A stretch of DNA of 64,000 nucleotides from UBA7672 sp040398465 (GCA_040398465.1 JBBAUA010000002.1:156524-220523); one strand, 5' to 3'; shown: positions 16,229-25,378, numbered from the stretch's first letter. Translations and numbers: made by a program. Notes: generated by a model not told the origin, from the sequence alone.

Positions 16229-17686
16229 TTACGCCCCGGCATCTGCATGATCCGCGATACGTGCGAAAGCTTCATTACGGCCTAGCAAGGCCAGCACAAG
16301 GGTAATATCCGGTGAAGGCGACCCAGCGGTAAGCACCGCGCGCAAAACCGGGCCGATTTTTCCCATGCCGATGCCGTTCTGAGCGCAGAACTGGGCGATT
16401 TGGTCCTTGATGGCGGGTTCTGACCAGTCCGTAAGGCTTTCGAGCTGGGGCAACAGGGCGGCCAGCCGGGCCCTGGCTTCGGCATTGACGTGGTCGGCGG
16501 CCTTCCCGGTCAGCTGGATCGGGCGGAGGTCGGTGAGGAAGCGGGCCTGCTCGCCCAGCTGGACCAGGTTGGCGGCGCGGGTCTTGAGGTGGGGAATGGC
16601 GGCGCGGATGCGCTGCTGCGTTGCCTCCGGCAGGGCCTGGACCTCGGAGCGCTGCATCCAGAGGTCGAAGAGGCGCTGGTCGTCAGCGAGGGCCATGTAG
16701 TGCTTGTTGACCGAGTCCAGCTTGGCGAAGTCGAGCCGGGCGGGGGCCTTGTTTAGGCCGTCGAGGTCGAACCACGCGATCGCCTGCTCATCGGAGATGA
16801 TCTCGTCGTCGCCATGGGACCAGCCGAGGCGGAGCAAGTAGTTTCGCATGCCCTCGGGCAGGTAACCCAGCCCGTCGCGGTATTCGTCGACAGCGGTGGC
16901 GCCGTGGCGCTTCGACAGCTTCTTGCCGTCTGGCCCGTGGATCAGCGGGATGTGGCTGTAGTCGGGCTGGGGCCAGCCCATGCCGTGGTAGATCGGCAGC
17001 TGGCGGAAGGTGTTGAGGAAGTGATCGTCGCCGCGGATGACATGCGTGACGCCCATGTCGTGATCATCGACCACGACCGCGAGCATGTAAGTCGGCGTTC
17101 CGTCGGAGCGCAGCAGGATCAGGTCGTCGATGTCGGCGTAGGCGCGCGAGACTGTGCCCTGCACATGATCGGCGACGGTGAGGTCGCCAGCGTCGGGCAT
17201 GCGGAGGCGCACGACGGTTGGGGCGCCGGCGGGGAGTGGGCGCGTGGGGTCGCGCCAGGGGGAGCGGAACGGGCGCAGGAGATCGGCCATGCGCGCTCCA
17301 TCTGGTTCTGACAGGCTGCCATCAGCGGCCTTCTTCTTCTGGAGCGCTTCTGCTTCGTCGCGGCGGGCCTGAAGCTCTTCGGCTTTCACTGGGCAGTGAT
17401 AGGCCGCGCCGCGCTTCACCAGCTCGTGTGCGATCTCGGCGTGGCGGTCGGCGCGGGTGGATTGCAGGAGCGGCGGTTCGTCGCCGCCGAGGCCGAGCCA
17501 GTTGAGGCCGTCGAGGATTGCGTCGACGGCCGCCTGGGTGGAGCGCTCCTTGTCGGTGTCCTCGATCCTGAGCAGGAACTTGCCGCCCTTGGCGCGCGCG
17601 TACAGCCAAGAAAACAGGGCAGTCCGCGCGCCTCCGATATGGAGGTAGCCGGTGGGCGAGGGGGCGAAGCGGGTGACGACCGTCAT
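16229..17686 (-). CDS. gltX: Glutamyl-tRNA synthetase
   Basis: Charges tRNA-Glu (and, in many alphaproteobacteria, tRNA-Gln before amidation). It is 485 residues: the class I signature FAPSPTGYLHIGGARTALF at the N-terminus, the KLSKRHGA (KMSKS-type) loop past mid-protein, then the helical anticodon-binding C-terminal domain. It is divergent from the comEC remnant, the normal neighbour in this class, and upstream of gltA on the same strand. Confidence 0.97.
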   Translation of the reverse strand: MTVVTRFAPSPTGYLHIGGARTALFSWLYARAKGGKFLLRIEDTDKERSTQAAVDAILDGLNWLGLGGDEPPLLQSTRADRHAEIAHELVKRGAAYHCPVKAEELQARRDEAEALQKKKAADGSLSEPDGARMADLLRPFRSPWRDPTRPLPAGAPTVVRLRMPDAGDLTVADHVQGTVSRAYADIDDLILLRSDGTPTYMLAVVVDDHDMGVTHVIRGDDHFLNTFRQLPIYHGMGWPQPDYSHIPLIHGPDGKKLSKRHGATAVDEYRDGLGYLPEGMRNYLLRLGWSHGDDEIISDEQAIAWFDLDGLNKAPARLDFAKLDSVNKHYMALADDQRLFDLWMQRSEVQALPEATQQRIRAAIPHLKTRAANLVQLGEQARFLTDLRPIQLTGKAADHVNAEARARLAALLPQLESLTDWSEPAIKDQIAQFCAQNGIGMGKIGPVLRAVLTAGSPSPDITLVLALLGRNEAFARIADHADAGA

Positions 17687-17845
17687 CGGGTTCCAGCACT
17701 GGCGTGGCGTGCGCGTCCGAAGAGCGGAGCGCGCGCCCTGAAGACCACATCCGCTCCTTCGCTGGCAAGCCTTGGCCCTGAGGCTGAACGCCCCGGCGCG
17801 GTGCGGAGAATTTCCGGGTTCCTGAGTGGAGCTATGAATGACTAG

Positions 17846-18680
17846 GTGCTGAGGTGGCCCTTACTGCTGCCTCTGGCGCTTGGGGCGGCGGCCTACATGA
17901 CGGCGGCGGATGAGCCCGGCTGGTGGGTGGTAGGCTTGGCGGCTGGGGCGGCTTCGCTGGCGTGGGTTCTGGTCAGGCGGCGCGGGGCAGGGTTGCTGGC
18001 GCTGATGATCGCGTTTCTGGCTTGCGCCGGGATCGGGGCCCCGGCGGGGAAGATACGAACGACACTGGTCGCGGCGCCGATACTGAAGGAACAGATCGGG
18101 CCGGTTCGCGTGGAAGGAATCATCGCGTAGATCGACGCGAGCGAGCGCAGCCGGCGGGTGCGTATTGATGTGCGGGCGATTGAAGGGCTTGCGCCGTAGC
18201 AGACGCCGCGCTTCGTTCGGTTCGGCTTCAAGGGCGAACTTCGGATGGCGCCGGGGCGAGCTGTTGGGTCTCGTGCGATCCTGTCTCCGCCGCCGAGGCA
18301 GGTCGTGCCGGGCGACCATGAGTTTCACCGCGATACGTGGTTCCAGCAGCTGGGCGGGGTCGGATTCGCGATCGGTGCTTGCGAGCCCTTGCCGGCGCGG
18401 CCGCCTTCGGGAGCAGCGGATGTGGTGGCGGGGGACGGTTGAGATTGCGCCGGGGGCTGCGATGCAGACTGGGGGCTGTGCGTCGCGTGGGACGCTGGCG
18501 ATCAGGACGCCGGAGCCCGAGGCGATCGAGATCGATCCGTGCGCGTTTGCCGGGAAGGGCGGCGCGCTGATTGATGCAACCGCTGATGGGCTTCGGCTGG
18601 CGCCTGCCAAGCGGCAGGAGAACCGGATGTGGACGCAGCCGCTTTATGCGCCTGTGCCGAAGGCTGCATCAAGGAAGTAA
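17846..18680 (+). pseudogene. Decayed comEC (DNA uptake channel) remnant
   Basis: One frame encodes a recognisable ComEC N-terminus: hydrophobic helices, then VAAPILKEQIGPVRVEG, an interrupted DUF4131 domain (RRVRIDVRAIEGLAP ... LSPPPRQVVPG ... WFQQLGGVGFAIG). It is broken by in-frame TAG codons at 18128-18130 and 18197-18199 and then stops at 18442. A second frame carries a short piece resembling the ComEC C-terminus (CAFAGKGGALIDATADG ... APAKRQENRMW) up to 18680. About 280 codons remain of roughly 700, so the membrane channel core is gone. The position between divergent gltX and lexA is the usual site of comEC in alphaproteobacteria, which supports the call. Confidence 0.75.
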
Positions 18681-18704
18681 GGAAGATCCGCCGGCCTCGC
18701 AGGC

Positions 18705-18764
18705 AGCCCCCTCCGTCAAGCTTCGTGTGCCACCTCCCCCGCCTGCTTCGCAGTCGAGGGAGGA
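18705..18764. repeat. Imperfect palindrome of the interspersed-repeat type
   Basis: CCTCCC (18733-18738) and GGGAGG (18758-18763) bracket a 14-pair imperfect stem with a TTC loop: CG/CG and CTGC/GCAG inside, two mismatches. The flanking text (CCCCCTCCGTCAAGCTTCG ... CACCTCCCCC) resembles palindromic intergenic repeats common in GC-rich alphaproteobacteria. It lies between the comEC remnant and the 3' end of lexA. No T-run is seen on either strand. Copy number in this genome cannot be judged from one window. Confidence 0.45.
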
Positions 18765-18791
18765 CGCTGCGCCGTCGAAGGCGGAAGCAGC

Positions 18792-19493
18792 TCAGTGATA
18801 GCGGCGTACGAGGGCGACGAGTTTGCCCTGGATCTTGACGTGGTCGGGGCCGAAGATCTGCGTACCGAAGGCGGGGTTGGCCGCTTCGAGGGCGATGGAA
18901 CCGCCCTTCTTGCGGAAGCGCTTCAGCGTGGCGGTCTCGTCGTTGATCAGTGCCACGACGATATCGCCCGACTGGGCCGTTTCGGTCTTCTTGAGGATGA
19001 CCACGTCGCCATCGAGAATGCCGGCGTTGATCATGCTCTCGCCCTGAACCTCGAGCGCGTAGTGGGTGTCAGGGTCCAACCCATCGTCAGGAGCGGCGAC
19101 GCGGCGGGTTTCATGCTCGATGGCGTCGATCGCCGTACCGGCGGCGATGCGGCCCATGACGGGGATCATCGCGCCGCGCGGCATGGCGGACTTCCGCGAA
19201 CCATTAGTGGAAGAGGAGGCGCTGCCTTCGACCACGCTGGGGCGGAAGGGCGTGCGGCCGGCCTGCATCGGGATAACGCTCTCGGGCAGCTTAAGCACCT
19301 CCAGCGCGCGGGCGCGGTGGGCAAGGCGGCGGAGGAAGCCGCGCTCTTCCAGAGCTGTGATGAGGCGGTGGATGCCGGACTTCGAGGCCAGGTCCAGCGC
19401 TTCCTTCATTTCGTCGAAGGAGGGAGATACGCCGGTCTCCTTGATGCGGTCGTTGATGAACAGCAGCAGTTCACGCTGTTTCTTGGTGAGCAT
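18792..19493 (-). CDS. lexA: LexA repressor
   Basis: Represses SOS genes and self-cleaves when bound to RecA filaments. It is 233 residues: an N-terminal winged helix (MLTKKQRELLLFINDRI, then LASKSGIHRLITALEERGFL for recognition), an Ala-Gly cleavage site in GRIAAGTAI, the nucleophilic Ser in VQGESM and the Lys base in ATLKRFR near the C-terminus. A direct-repeat SOS operator lies 39-53 bases upstream, so it should be autoregulated. In many relatives moaC and moeA separate it from trpC; here only 85 bases do. Confidence 0.97.
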   Translation of the reverse strand: MLTKKQRELLLFINDRIKETGVSPSFDEMKEALDLASKSGIHRLITALEERGFLRRLAHRARALEVLKLPESVIPMQAGRTPFRPSVVEGSASSSTNGSRKSAMPRGAMIPVMGRIAAGTAIDAIEHETRRVAAPDDGLDPDTHYALEVQGESMINAGILDGDVVILKKTETAQSGDIVVALINDETATLKRFRKKGGSIALEAANPAFGTQIFGPDHVKIQGKLVALVRRYH

Positions 19494-19531
19494 AACTGTC
19501 CACGAGCCTCTAACTGTTTGAGTCGCAGATA

Positions 19532-19546
19532 GTTCTACTATCGTTC
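19532..19546. promoter_or_regulatory. LexA operator (SOS box) of lexA
   Basis: GTTC at 19532-19535, seven bases, GTTC at 19543-19546. GTTC-N7-GTTC (GAAC-N7-GAAC on the other strand) is the established alphaproteobacterial LexA direct repeat, and it sits just upstream of lexA. The exact half-sites, spacing and position together make this a strong call. Confidence 0.88.
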
Positions 19547-19578
19547 ACGCTTTGGGTCAATTCGGTCCGGGCGTGTGG

Positions 19579-20394
19579 TTAACGGGAACCTACCAGCGCG
19601 CGGACGGATTCAGCGGCGTTTTCGGCGCGCATCAGGCTTTCGCCGACGAGGAACCCGCGGGCGCCGCAGGCGCGGAGGCGGGCGATGTCGGCGGGGGTCT
19701 TCACGCCGCTCTCCGAGATGAGGATGCGGCCTGAGGCTGGCCAGTCGGGCACCAGGTCGGCGAGGCGTTCGGTGACGGCGAGGTCTGTCGCCATCCGGCG
19801 GAGGTCGCGGTTGTTCACGCCGATGAGGGCTGAGGGCAGGCCGAGGGCGCGGATCAGTTCGGCTTCGTCGTGGGCTTCGATCAGGACCGACATGCCGTAA
19901 TGGTCTGCGGCGGCGTGGAGTTCGCGGGCGAGGGTGTCGTCGGCCGCAGACATGATGATCAGGATGGCGTCGGCGCCGGCGGCGCGGGCTTCGACGATCT
20001 GGATCGGGTCGATCATGAAATCCTTGCGGAGCACGGGCAGGTGGATGGCGGCGCGGACGCTGATCATGTCGTCGAGCGAGCCGCCAAAGCTGGGGCCGTC
20101 TGTGAGGACGGAGATGCAGGCGGCGCCGCCGGTCTCGTAGTCGCGGGCGACGGCCACCTGGTCGCGGCCGGGGGAGATGTCGCCGGCGGAGGGGCTCTTG
20201 CGCTTGACCTCGCAGATGAGGGCGTTGCCGTCGGCCCGGGCGATGCGGAGCAGGGCGTCGGCGAATCCGCGCGGGCGGTCGGCGGCGTTTGCGTCGGCCT
20301 CGAGCGAGGACAGCGAGCGGTTGCGTTTGAGCGCTGCGACTTCGCCGTGCTTGTAGTCGATGATCTTCTGGAGGCGGTCCGGGAGCTCAGCCAT
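19579..20394 (-). CDS. trpC: Indole-3-glycerol phosphate synthase
   Basis: Closes the indole ring in tryptophan synthesis (CdRP to indole-3-glycerol phosphate). The 271-residue TIM-barrel has family blocks EVKRKSPSAGDI, VLTDGPSFGGS, LRKDFMIDPIQI, GVNNRDLRR and SESGVKTPADI, including the catalytic Lys and Glu residues. The start overlaps the trpD stop by eight bases. It is the last gene of the leftward ppiD-trpE-trpG-trpD-trpC run. The C-terminus (RAENAAESVRALVGSR) is complete. Confidence 0.97.
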   Translation of the reverse strand: MAELPDRLQKIIDYKHGEVAALKRNRSLSSLEADANAADRPRGFADALLRIARADGNALICEVKRKSPSAGDISPGRDQVAVARDYETGGAACISVLTDGPSFGGSLDDMISVRAAIHLPVLRKDFMIDPIQIVEARAAGADAILIIMSAADDTLARELHAAADHYGMSVLIEAHDEAELIRALGLPSALIGVNNRDLRRMATDLAVTERLADLVPDWPASGRILISESGVKTPADIARLRACGARGFLVGESLMRAENAAESVRALVGSR

Positions 20395-21403
20395 TGCTTG
20401 CTCGCTTCAGCGCTTCGAGCGTTGCGGCGGCGCGGCCGTCAGCGATCGCTGCGCGCGCCTGGGCGATGCCGTCGACGAGCGTGGTCGCAAGGCCGGCGAC
20501 GAGGATGGCAGCGCCAGCGTTGACGGCGACGAGATCAGCGAAGGGGCCAGGTTCGTTGGCGAGGACGCACTTCAGGGCTTCGGCGTTTTCGGCGGGCGTC
20601 GAGCCGCGCAGATGTTCGAGCTTTGCGCGCTTCACGCCCATACGTTCGGGCGTCAGGTCCTGCATGCGGATCTTTCCGTCCTTCACCTCGGCGACCAGCG
20701 TCGCGCCGGTGGTCGATATCTCATCCATGCCATCGACGCCGTGGACGACCATGGCGCGCTCAGCGCCCAGGGTAAGCAGCGCGTCCGCGAAGACGCCGAC
20801 CCATTCCGGAGCGAACACGCCGAGGACCTGTCGCTTGACGCCGGCCGGGTTGGCGAGCGGGCCCATCATGTTAAAGATGGTGCGCAGGCCGAGTGCGGCG
20901 CGAACCGGTGCGACGTGCTTCATGGCGGCGTGATGCGCAGGCGCGAACATGAAGGCGACGTGGGCGTCGCGGAAGCTGGCCTGGAGCTGGTCGTCTGTCG
21001 GCGAGAGGTTCACGCCGAGAACCTCGAGCACGTCCGCGGAGCCGGCCTTGCTGCGCGAGCGGTTGCCGTGTTTGGCGACGATTGCGCCTGCGCTCGCGGC
21101 GACGATGGCGACGGCGGTGGACGTGTTGAGCGATGTCCAGGCGAGGCCGCCTGTGCCGCAGGTGTCGATGGCGCCTTCGGGCGCCACAACTGTGCGAGCG
21201 CGCGCGCGCATCACGCGGGCGCCGGCGACGATGTCTTCGGAGGTCTCGCCACGGATCCTCAGGCTCACGAGGAAGGCCGAGATCAGCGCCGGATCGCCCT
21301 CGCCCGCGAGGATCGCCTCGAATGCGGCGGTCATTTCCTCCTGGTTGGGGCGGCGCCCGTCTTCGACCAGCAAGCCGACAGCCTTGCGGAGTGCTTCGCT
21401 CAC
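20387..21403 (-). CDS. trpD: Anthranilate phosphoribosyltransferase
   Basis: Transfers the phosphoribosyl group of PRPP to anthranilate. The 338-residue enzyme has the glycine-rich DTCGTGG motif, KHGNRSRSKAGSADVLEVLG, and FMFAPAHHAAMKHVAPVR, in the order expected of the family. It overlaps trpG by four bases and trpC by eight, so the operon is translated as a coupled series. It is not fused to trpG as it is in enterobacteria. Confidence 0.97.
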   Translation of the reverse strand: MSEALRKAVGLLVEDGRRPNQEEMTAAFEAILAGEGDPALISAFLVSLRIRGETSEDIVAGARVMRARARTVVAPEGAIDTCGTGGLAWTSLNTSTAVAIVAASAGAIVAKHGNRSRSKAGSADVLEVLGVNLSPTDDQLQASFRDAHVAFMFAPAHHAAMKHVAPVRAALGLRTIFNMMGPLANPAGVKRQVLGVFAPEWVGVFADALLTLGAERAMVVHGVDGMDEISTTGATLVAEVKDGKIRMQDLTPERMGVKRAKLEHLRGSTPAENAEALKCVLANEPGPFADLVAVNAGAAILVAGLATTLVDGIAQARAAIADGRAAATLEALKRASNG

Positions 21404-21984
21404 CGGAGGCCCGCCTTCTTCAGGAAGTTGGCGAGCATCACCTTGCCGTACTTCGAGCCGATCGATTCCGGGTGGAACTGAACGCCGTAGACAGGGCGGG
21501 TGACGTGGCTGACGGCCATGATCTCGCCGTCGGCGGTTTCGGCGTCGACGCTGAGCACGTTGGGCATGCCGCTGCGGCGGATGGCGAGCGAGTGGTAGCG
21601 GACGGCTTCGAAATGTTCGGGCACGCCGGCGAAGAGATCGCCGCCGAGGACTTTCACGTCCCAGACCTTGCCGTGGACGATGTCTTTCGCGCCTTCGACG
21701 ACGCCGCCCATTGACTGTCCCAGCGCCTGATGGCCGAGGCAGACGCCAAGGATGGGAAGGTCATCGGGCGCGGTCTTGATGAGCTCAAGGCAGATGCCGG
21801 CTTCGTTCGGCGTGCAGGGGCCGGGCGAGAGCACGATGGCGTCGGCGCCTTTTGCGAGCACTTCTTTAACAGTGAGCGCGTCGTTGCGGACGACCTCGAC
21901 GTGAACGTCCGGCGAGATGTCCTGTAGATAGTGAACGAGATTGTACGTGAACGAGTCGTAGTTATCGATCAGGAGGACTTTCAT
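21400..21984 (-). CDS. trpG: Anthranilate synthase glutamine amidotransferase component
   Basis: Class I glutaminase that supplies ammonia to TrpE. It is 194 residues, with IDNYDSFTYNLVHYL at the N-terminus, the nucleophile in GVCLGHQALGQ, and the His-Glu dyad in QFHPESI near the C-terminus. It overlaps trpE by four bases. A stand-alone TrpG of this kind can also serve PabB (p-aminobenzoate); the location in the trp operon favours tryptophan. Confidence 0.96.
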   Translation of the reverse strand: MKVLLIDNYDSFTYNLVHYLQDISPDVHVEVVRNDALTVKEVLAKGADAIVLSPGPCTPNEAGICLELIKTAPDDLPILGVCLGHQALGQSMGGVVEGAKDIVHGKVWDVKVLGGDLFAGVPEHFEAVRYHSLAIRRSGMPNVLSVDAETADGEIMAVSHVTRPVYGVQFHPESIGSKYGKVMLANFLKKAGLR

Positions 21985-23417
21985 CTGTTCCCCCGATCAT
22001 ACCGTGCCGCCTCTTCGGCCGCGCGGAACAGCGCGCTGGCCTTGTGGATGGTCTCCTGGAATTCGCTTTCGGGGTTGGAGTCGAACACCACGCCGCCACC
22101 AGCCTGGACGTGGATCTTGCCGCCCTTGAAGACCGCGGTGCGCAGGGCGATGCAGGTGTCCATGTCGCCGCCGGCGCCGAAATAGCCGACGCCGCCGGCG
22201 TAGACGCCGCGCGCGTGGGGCTCGAGCTCGGTGATGATTTCCATCGCGCGGATCTTTGGCGCGCCGGAGGTGGTGCCAGCCGGGAACCCTGCGGCGAGGG
22301 CGGAGACCATGTCTTCGCCGTCCTTCAGCACGCCCTGCACGTTCGAGACGATGTGCATGACGTGGCTGTAGCGCTCGATAGTGAAGCTCTCGGTGACCTC
22401 GACCGTGCCGCGCGCGGCAACGCGGCCGACATCGTTGCGGCCGAGGTCGAGCAGCATGAGGTGTTCGGCGCGCTCCTTGGGATCGGAGATCAGTTTCTGC
22501 GCGTTGGCTTCGTCCAGTTCTGGCGTCGCGCCGCGCGGCAGCGTGCCGGCGATGGGGCGGACAGTGACGACGCCCTTGCGGACGCGGACGAGGATTTCGG
22601 GACTGGAGCCGGACACCTGGAAGTCGCCGAAGTTCACGTAGAACATGAAGGGCGAGGGATTCAGGCGGCGCAGGGCGCGATAGAAGGCAAAGGGCGAGCG
22701 TTCGAAGGGTGCGGAGAAGCGCTGGCTCGGGACGACCTGGAAGATGTCGCCGGCGTGGATATAGCTTTTGGCCTTCTCGACCATCTCCAGATAGCGCGCC
22801 TTGGTGGTGTTCGAGGCGAAGTTGATCTTCTCGACGGGCGCGTCGCTGGGCCGCGAGGGCGGCATGGGTTGGTCGAGGGTTTCCTCGATCCGGTCCAGCA
22901 GGTCGTTCGCAGCCTTTGCGCCGCTGCGGGCGGGGGCGGCAAGGATGATCTCCTGACGGACGCCGTCGAAGATCAGCACGACGCCGGGGCGCATCAGCAT
23001 GGCTTCGGGCACGCCGTTGGGATCAGGCTTCGGTTCAGGCAGGCGTTCGACGTGGCGGACCATGTCGTAGCCGAGATAGCCGAACGCGCCGGCGGCCATG
23101 GGGGGCAGGCCGTCCATGCCATCGACCTTGCAGGCGTCGATAAAGCCGCGGAGCGCGGCCATGACGTCAGTGGATGTCTCAGTGGTTTCGCGGAAGTCGG
23201 CCGTGAGCGATGTCTCGGCCTTTCCGTCGCGCACGCGCCACCACAGATCGGGCGCCATGCCGATGAAGCTGTAGCGGCCGCGCGTTTCGCCGCCGACGAC
23301 GCTTTCAAACAGCACGAGGCCTTGCGACATCGGGTTCAGCTTCAGCATCGCTGAAACCGGGGACTCCGTGTCGTCGACCCGCCGCCTGATTACGAGGGAC
23401 GGACGGCCTTTCGTCAT
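21981..23417 (-). CDS. trpE: Anthranilate synthase component I
   Basis: Converts chorismate to anthranilate with ammonia from TrpG. It is 478 residues: an N-terminal regulatory domain (feedback tryptophan site in the LLESV-like LFESVVGG region), then the chorismate-binding domain with GSSPEILVR, RPIAGTLPRG, DLGRNDVGRV, SNVQGVLKDG and FPAGTTSGAPKIRAM. The ATG overlaps the stop of ppiD by four bases. No leader peptide or attenuator lies in front of it, so control must come from the ppiD promoter, from inside ppiD, or from feedback inhibition. Confidence 0.96.
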   Translation of the reverse strand: MTKGRPSLVIRRRVDDTESPVSAMLKLNPMSQGLVLFESVVGGETRGRYSFIGMAPDLWWRVRDGKAETSLTADFRETTETSTDVMAALRGFIDACKVDGMDGLPPMAAGAFGYLGYDMVRHVERLPEPKPDPNGVPEAMLMRPGVVLIFDGVRQEIILAAPARSGAKAANDLLDRIEETLDQPMPPSRPSDAPVEKINFASNTTKARYLEMVEKAKSYIHAGDIFQVVPSQRFSAPFERSPFAFYRALRRLNPSPFMFYVNFGDFQVSGSSPEILVRVRKGVVTVRPIAGTLPRGATPELDEANAQKLISDPKERAEHLMLLDLGRNDVGRVAARGTVEVTESFTIERYSHVMHIVSNVQGVLKDGEDMVSALAAGFPAGTTSGAPKIRAMEIITELEPHARGVYAGGVGYFGAGGDMDTCIALRTAVFKGGKIHVQAGGGVVFDSNPESEFQETIHKASALFRAAEEAARYDRGNR

Positions 23418-25318
23418 TGCGCTGGCGCATCCCCGCGCAGGCCGTTGAAGTAGGCCTCGAGCGCTGCGTCGTCGCGCTGGTATTCGACCTCGGAGCGGAT
23501 GCCGAGCACGAAGACCTCGTTGAGATCGCGTAGGAGCGACTGGGATACGTCGTTGCCGAGTTGTGCGCGCAGGGCTGCACTCACCTCAGGTGACGCCGGT
23601 TCGATCTTGTCGACGCGCGCGACCCATGGATTGCCATCGCGGCCGCTCACGACGCCAACTTCGCCGGCCTTGAGGTTGAACGCAGCAGCCACCACGGCCG
23701 GATCGATCGGCGGGTTGGACGCGCGCACGACGGTCAGTGCAGGGAGGGCGGTGAGTTTTGCGTCTGCCGCAGCTTTCTCGAACGCCGTACCAGCCTTGAC
23801 CGCGGCCACCATTCCGTCGGCTGCGGCCTTGCGGGCTGCGATAGCACGTTCGGTCATCATGGCGTTTCTCACGCGATCCTTGACCTCGGCCAAGGGAAGC
23901 GTGAACGGCGCGACGATTTCGTCGAGGCGGAACATGGAGCGCACATTCTCGCCCTCCATGACGTTCGTCATCTCGCCGGCGTTCATCGTGAATAGCTGGC
24001 GGAGGGCGTCGACGTTCTGGGTCATGATCTGCGCCTGCTCGCCCTGCGAGGTGCGGGCCTGCGCGTCGATCGGCGCCAGCGTGATCACGGGAATGCCGAA
24101 CTCCTTGCCGATGTCTTCCAGCGGCTGGCCGCCCGCGGCGTCGCGGAAGTTCTCGCCGGAATTCTCGAACAGCGTTGCGGCTTCGGGGAAGGCCACGTCA
24201 CGGCGGACTTTTTCGGCAACCTCTTCAAACGGTGTGGGGATGCCGGGCGTCACGGATTCGATCAGCACGGCCTTCCATGGGTCGCCTTCCTCAAGCTGGA
24301 TGGGGATGCTGTGCACCTTGCCGGCGGGAAGCGAGAACAGGAAAGTCCGGTACTCTTCGTTCGTCACGTCCTCGGGTTTGAGCGTGGACACGACGCGCTG
24401 CAGGCCGGGGGCCTGGGTCAGCGCCTGGTCGAGCGGGATGCCCTGCACGGAGAGGTCGATGAAGGCCTGAACGGCGTTGCGGTTTTCGGACGTGTATTCG
24501 ACGATCGTGCGCGTCTCGGGGGTCGAGTATTCCTTGAGACGGTTCTGATATTCGGTCCGAACCTGGTCGTCCGTGAGCGCAACGCGGTCGAGGAAATCAT
24601 CGGGTGTGTAGCTCAGGATCGAGATGCGCCGGCGTTCCGGCTGCTCGAAGCGCGCCTTGTTGGCGTCGTACCAGGTCTGCATCTCGGCTTCGGTGGGCTC
24701 TGTGGGGGCAGGCGCGGTCGCGGCTGTGACTTGCGCGAAGCTGACCGTGCGCCCTTCGCCGAGATAGTTCACCCACGGCTGCGAGAGGATGTTCGGCACT
24801 GTCAGCGCGCTGCCGGCGGCGGCGCGGATGTATTGTTGTGTGAGATAGTCCTTCAGGAAGCCCTCAAACTCGCGCGTTGTCTGCTGGCGCCGCTGGGCGG
24901 CCGCCATGATTGTCTCGCGCGTCAGGCGGCCGAACTCGTTCACCATCAGGTTGTTGCGCTCGAGATAGGGCTTGAGCGAATCCGGCGTTGCGCTGACGCC
25001 GACCTTGTCCGCGTAGGCGAGCAGCGTGTTCTGGATTTCGAGCTCCTGGTAGACGCCTTGCGGGATGCCCTCAGCCACGGCCTCTGCCTGACTCAGGACC
25101 CGGCCCTGTTCGACACGGAGGCGTTCCAGCGCCTGCTGCATGTCGCGGTCGATCTCGAGAGTCTTGATCTCTCGGCCGCCGATGCGGCTGACGGTGCCGC
25201 CGGCGAGGCCGCCGCCGAAATTGTCAGGCAGGAACAGCGCAAGGCTGATGACGAGGGGGATGAAAAGGACCACCAGCGCCCACTTCGACTTAGCGAATTT
25301 CCGCATTCCGCCAATCAT
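23414..25318 (-). CDS. ppiD: Peptidyl-prolyl cis-trans isomerase, PpiD/SurA type
   Basis: Inner-membrane-anchored periplasmic folding factor. It is 634 residues: a short cytoplasmic Lys/Arg start (RKFAKSKWALV), one membrane helix (about residues 14-32), a SurA-like N-terminal chaperone region, and a degenerate parvulin domain in the second half, followed by a second PPIase-like segment. It is divergent from tpiA and heads the trp operon by an ATGA overlap with trpE, a conserved arrangement in alphaproteobacteria. The gene symbol follows architecture; isomerase activity is not shown. Confidence 0.88.
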   Translation of the reverse strand: MIGGMRKFAKSKWALVVLFIPLVISLALFLPDNFGGGLAGGTVSRIGGREIKTLEIDRDMQQALERLRVEQGRVLSQAEAVAEGIPQGVYQELEIQNTLLAYADKVGVSATPDSLKPYLERNNLMVNEFGRLTRETIMAAAQRRQQTTREFEGFLKDYLTQQYIRAAAGSALTVPNILSQPWVNYLGEGRTVSFAQVTAATAPAPTEPTEAEMQTWYDANKARFEQPERRRISILSYTPDDFLDRVALTDDQVRTEYQNRLKEYSTPETRTIVEYTSENRNAVQAFIDLSVQGIPLDQALTQAPGLQRVVSTLKPEDVTNEEYRTFLFSLPAGKVHSIPIQLEEGDPWKAVLIESVTPGIPTPFEEVAEKVRRDVAFPEAATLFENSGENFRDAAGGQPLEDIGKEFGIPVITLAPIDAQARTSQGEQAQIMTQNVDALRQLFTMNAGEMTNVMEGENVRSMFRLDEIVAPFTLPLAEVKDRVRNAMMTERAIAARKAAADGMVAAVKAGTAFEKAAADAKLTALPALTVVRASNPPIDPAVVAAAFNLKAGEVGVVSGRDGNPWVARVDKIEPASPEVSAALRAQLGNDVSQSLLRDLNEVFVLGIRSEVEYQRDDAALEAYFNGLRGDAPAQ

Positions 25319-25378
25319 GCGGTGCGACTCCCTGACTGGGCGGAAACCAGTGTGGTTGTCCGCCGGAAGCTGGCTTGC

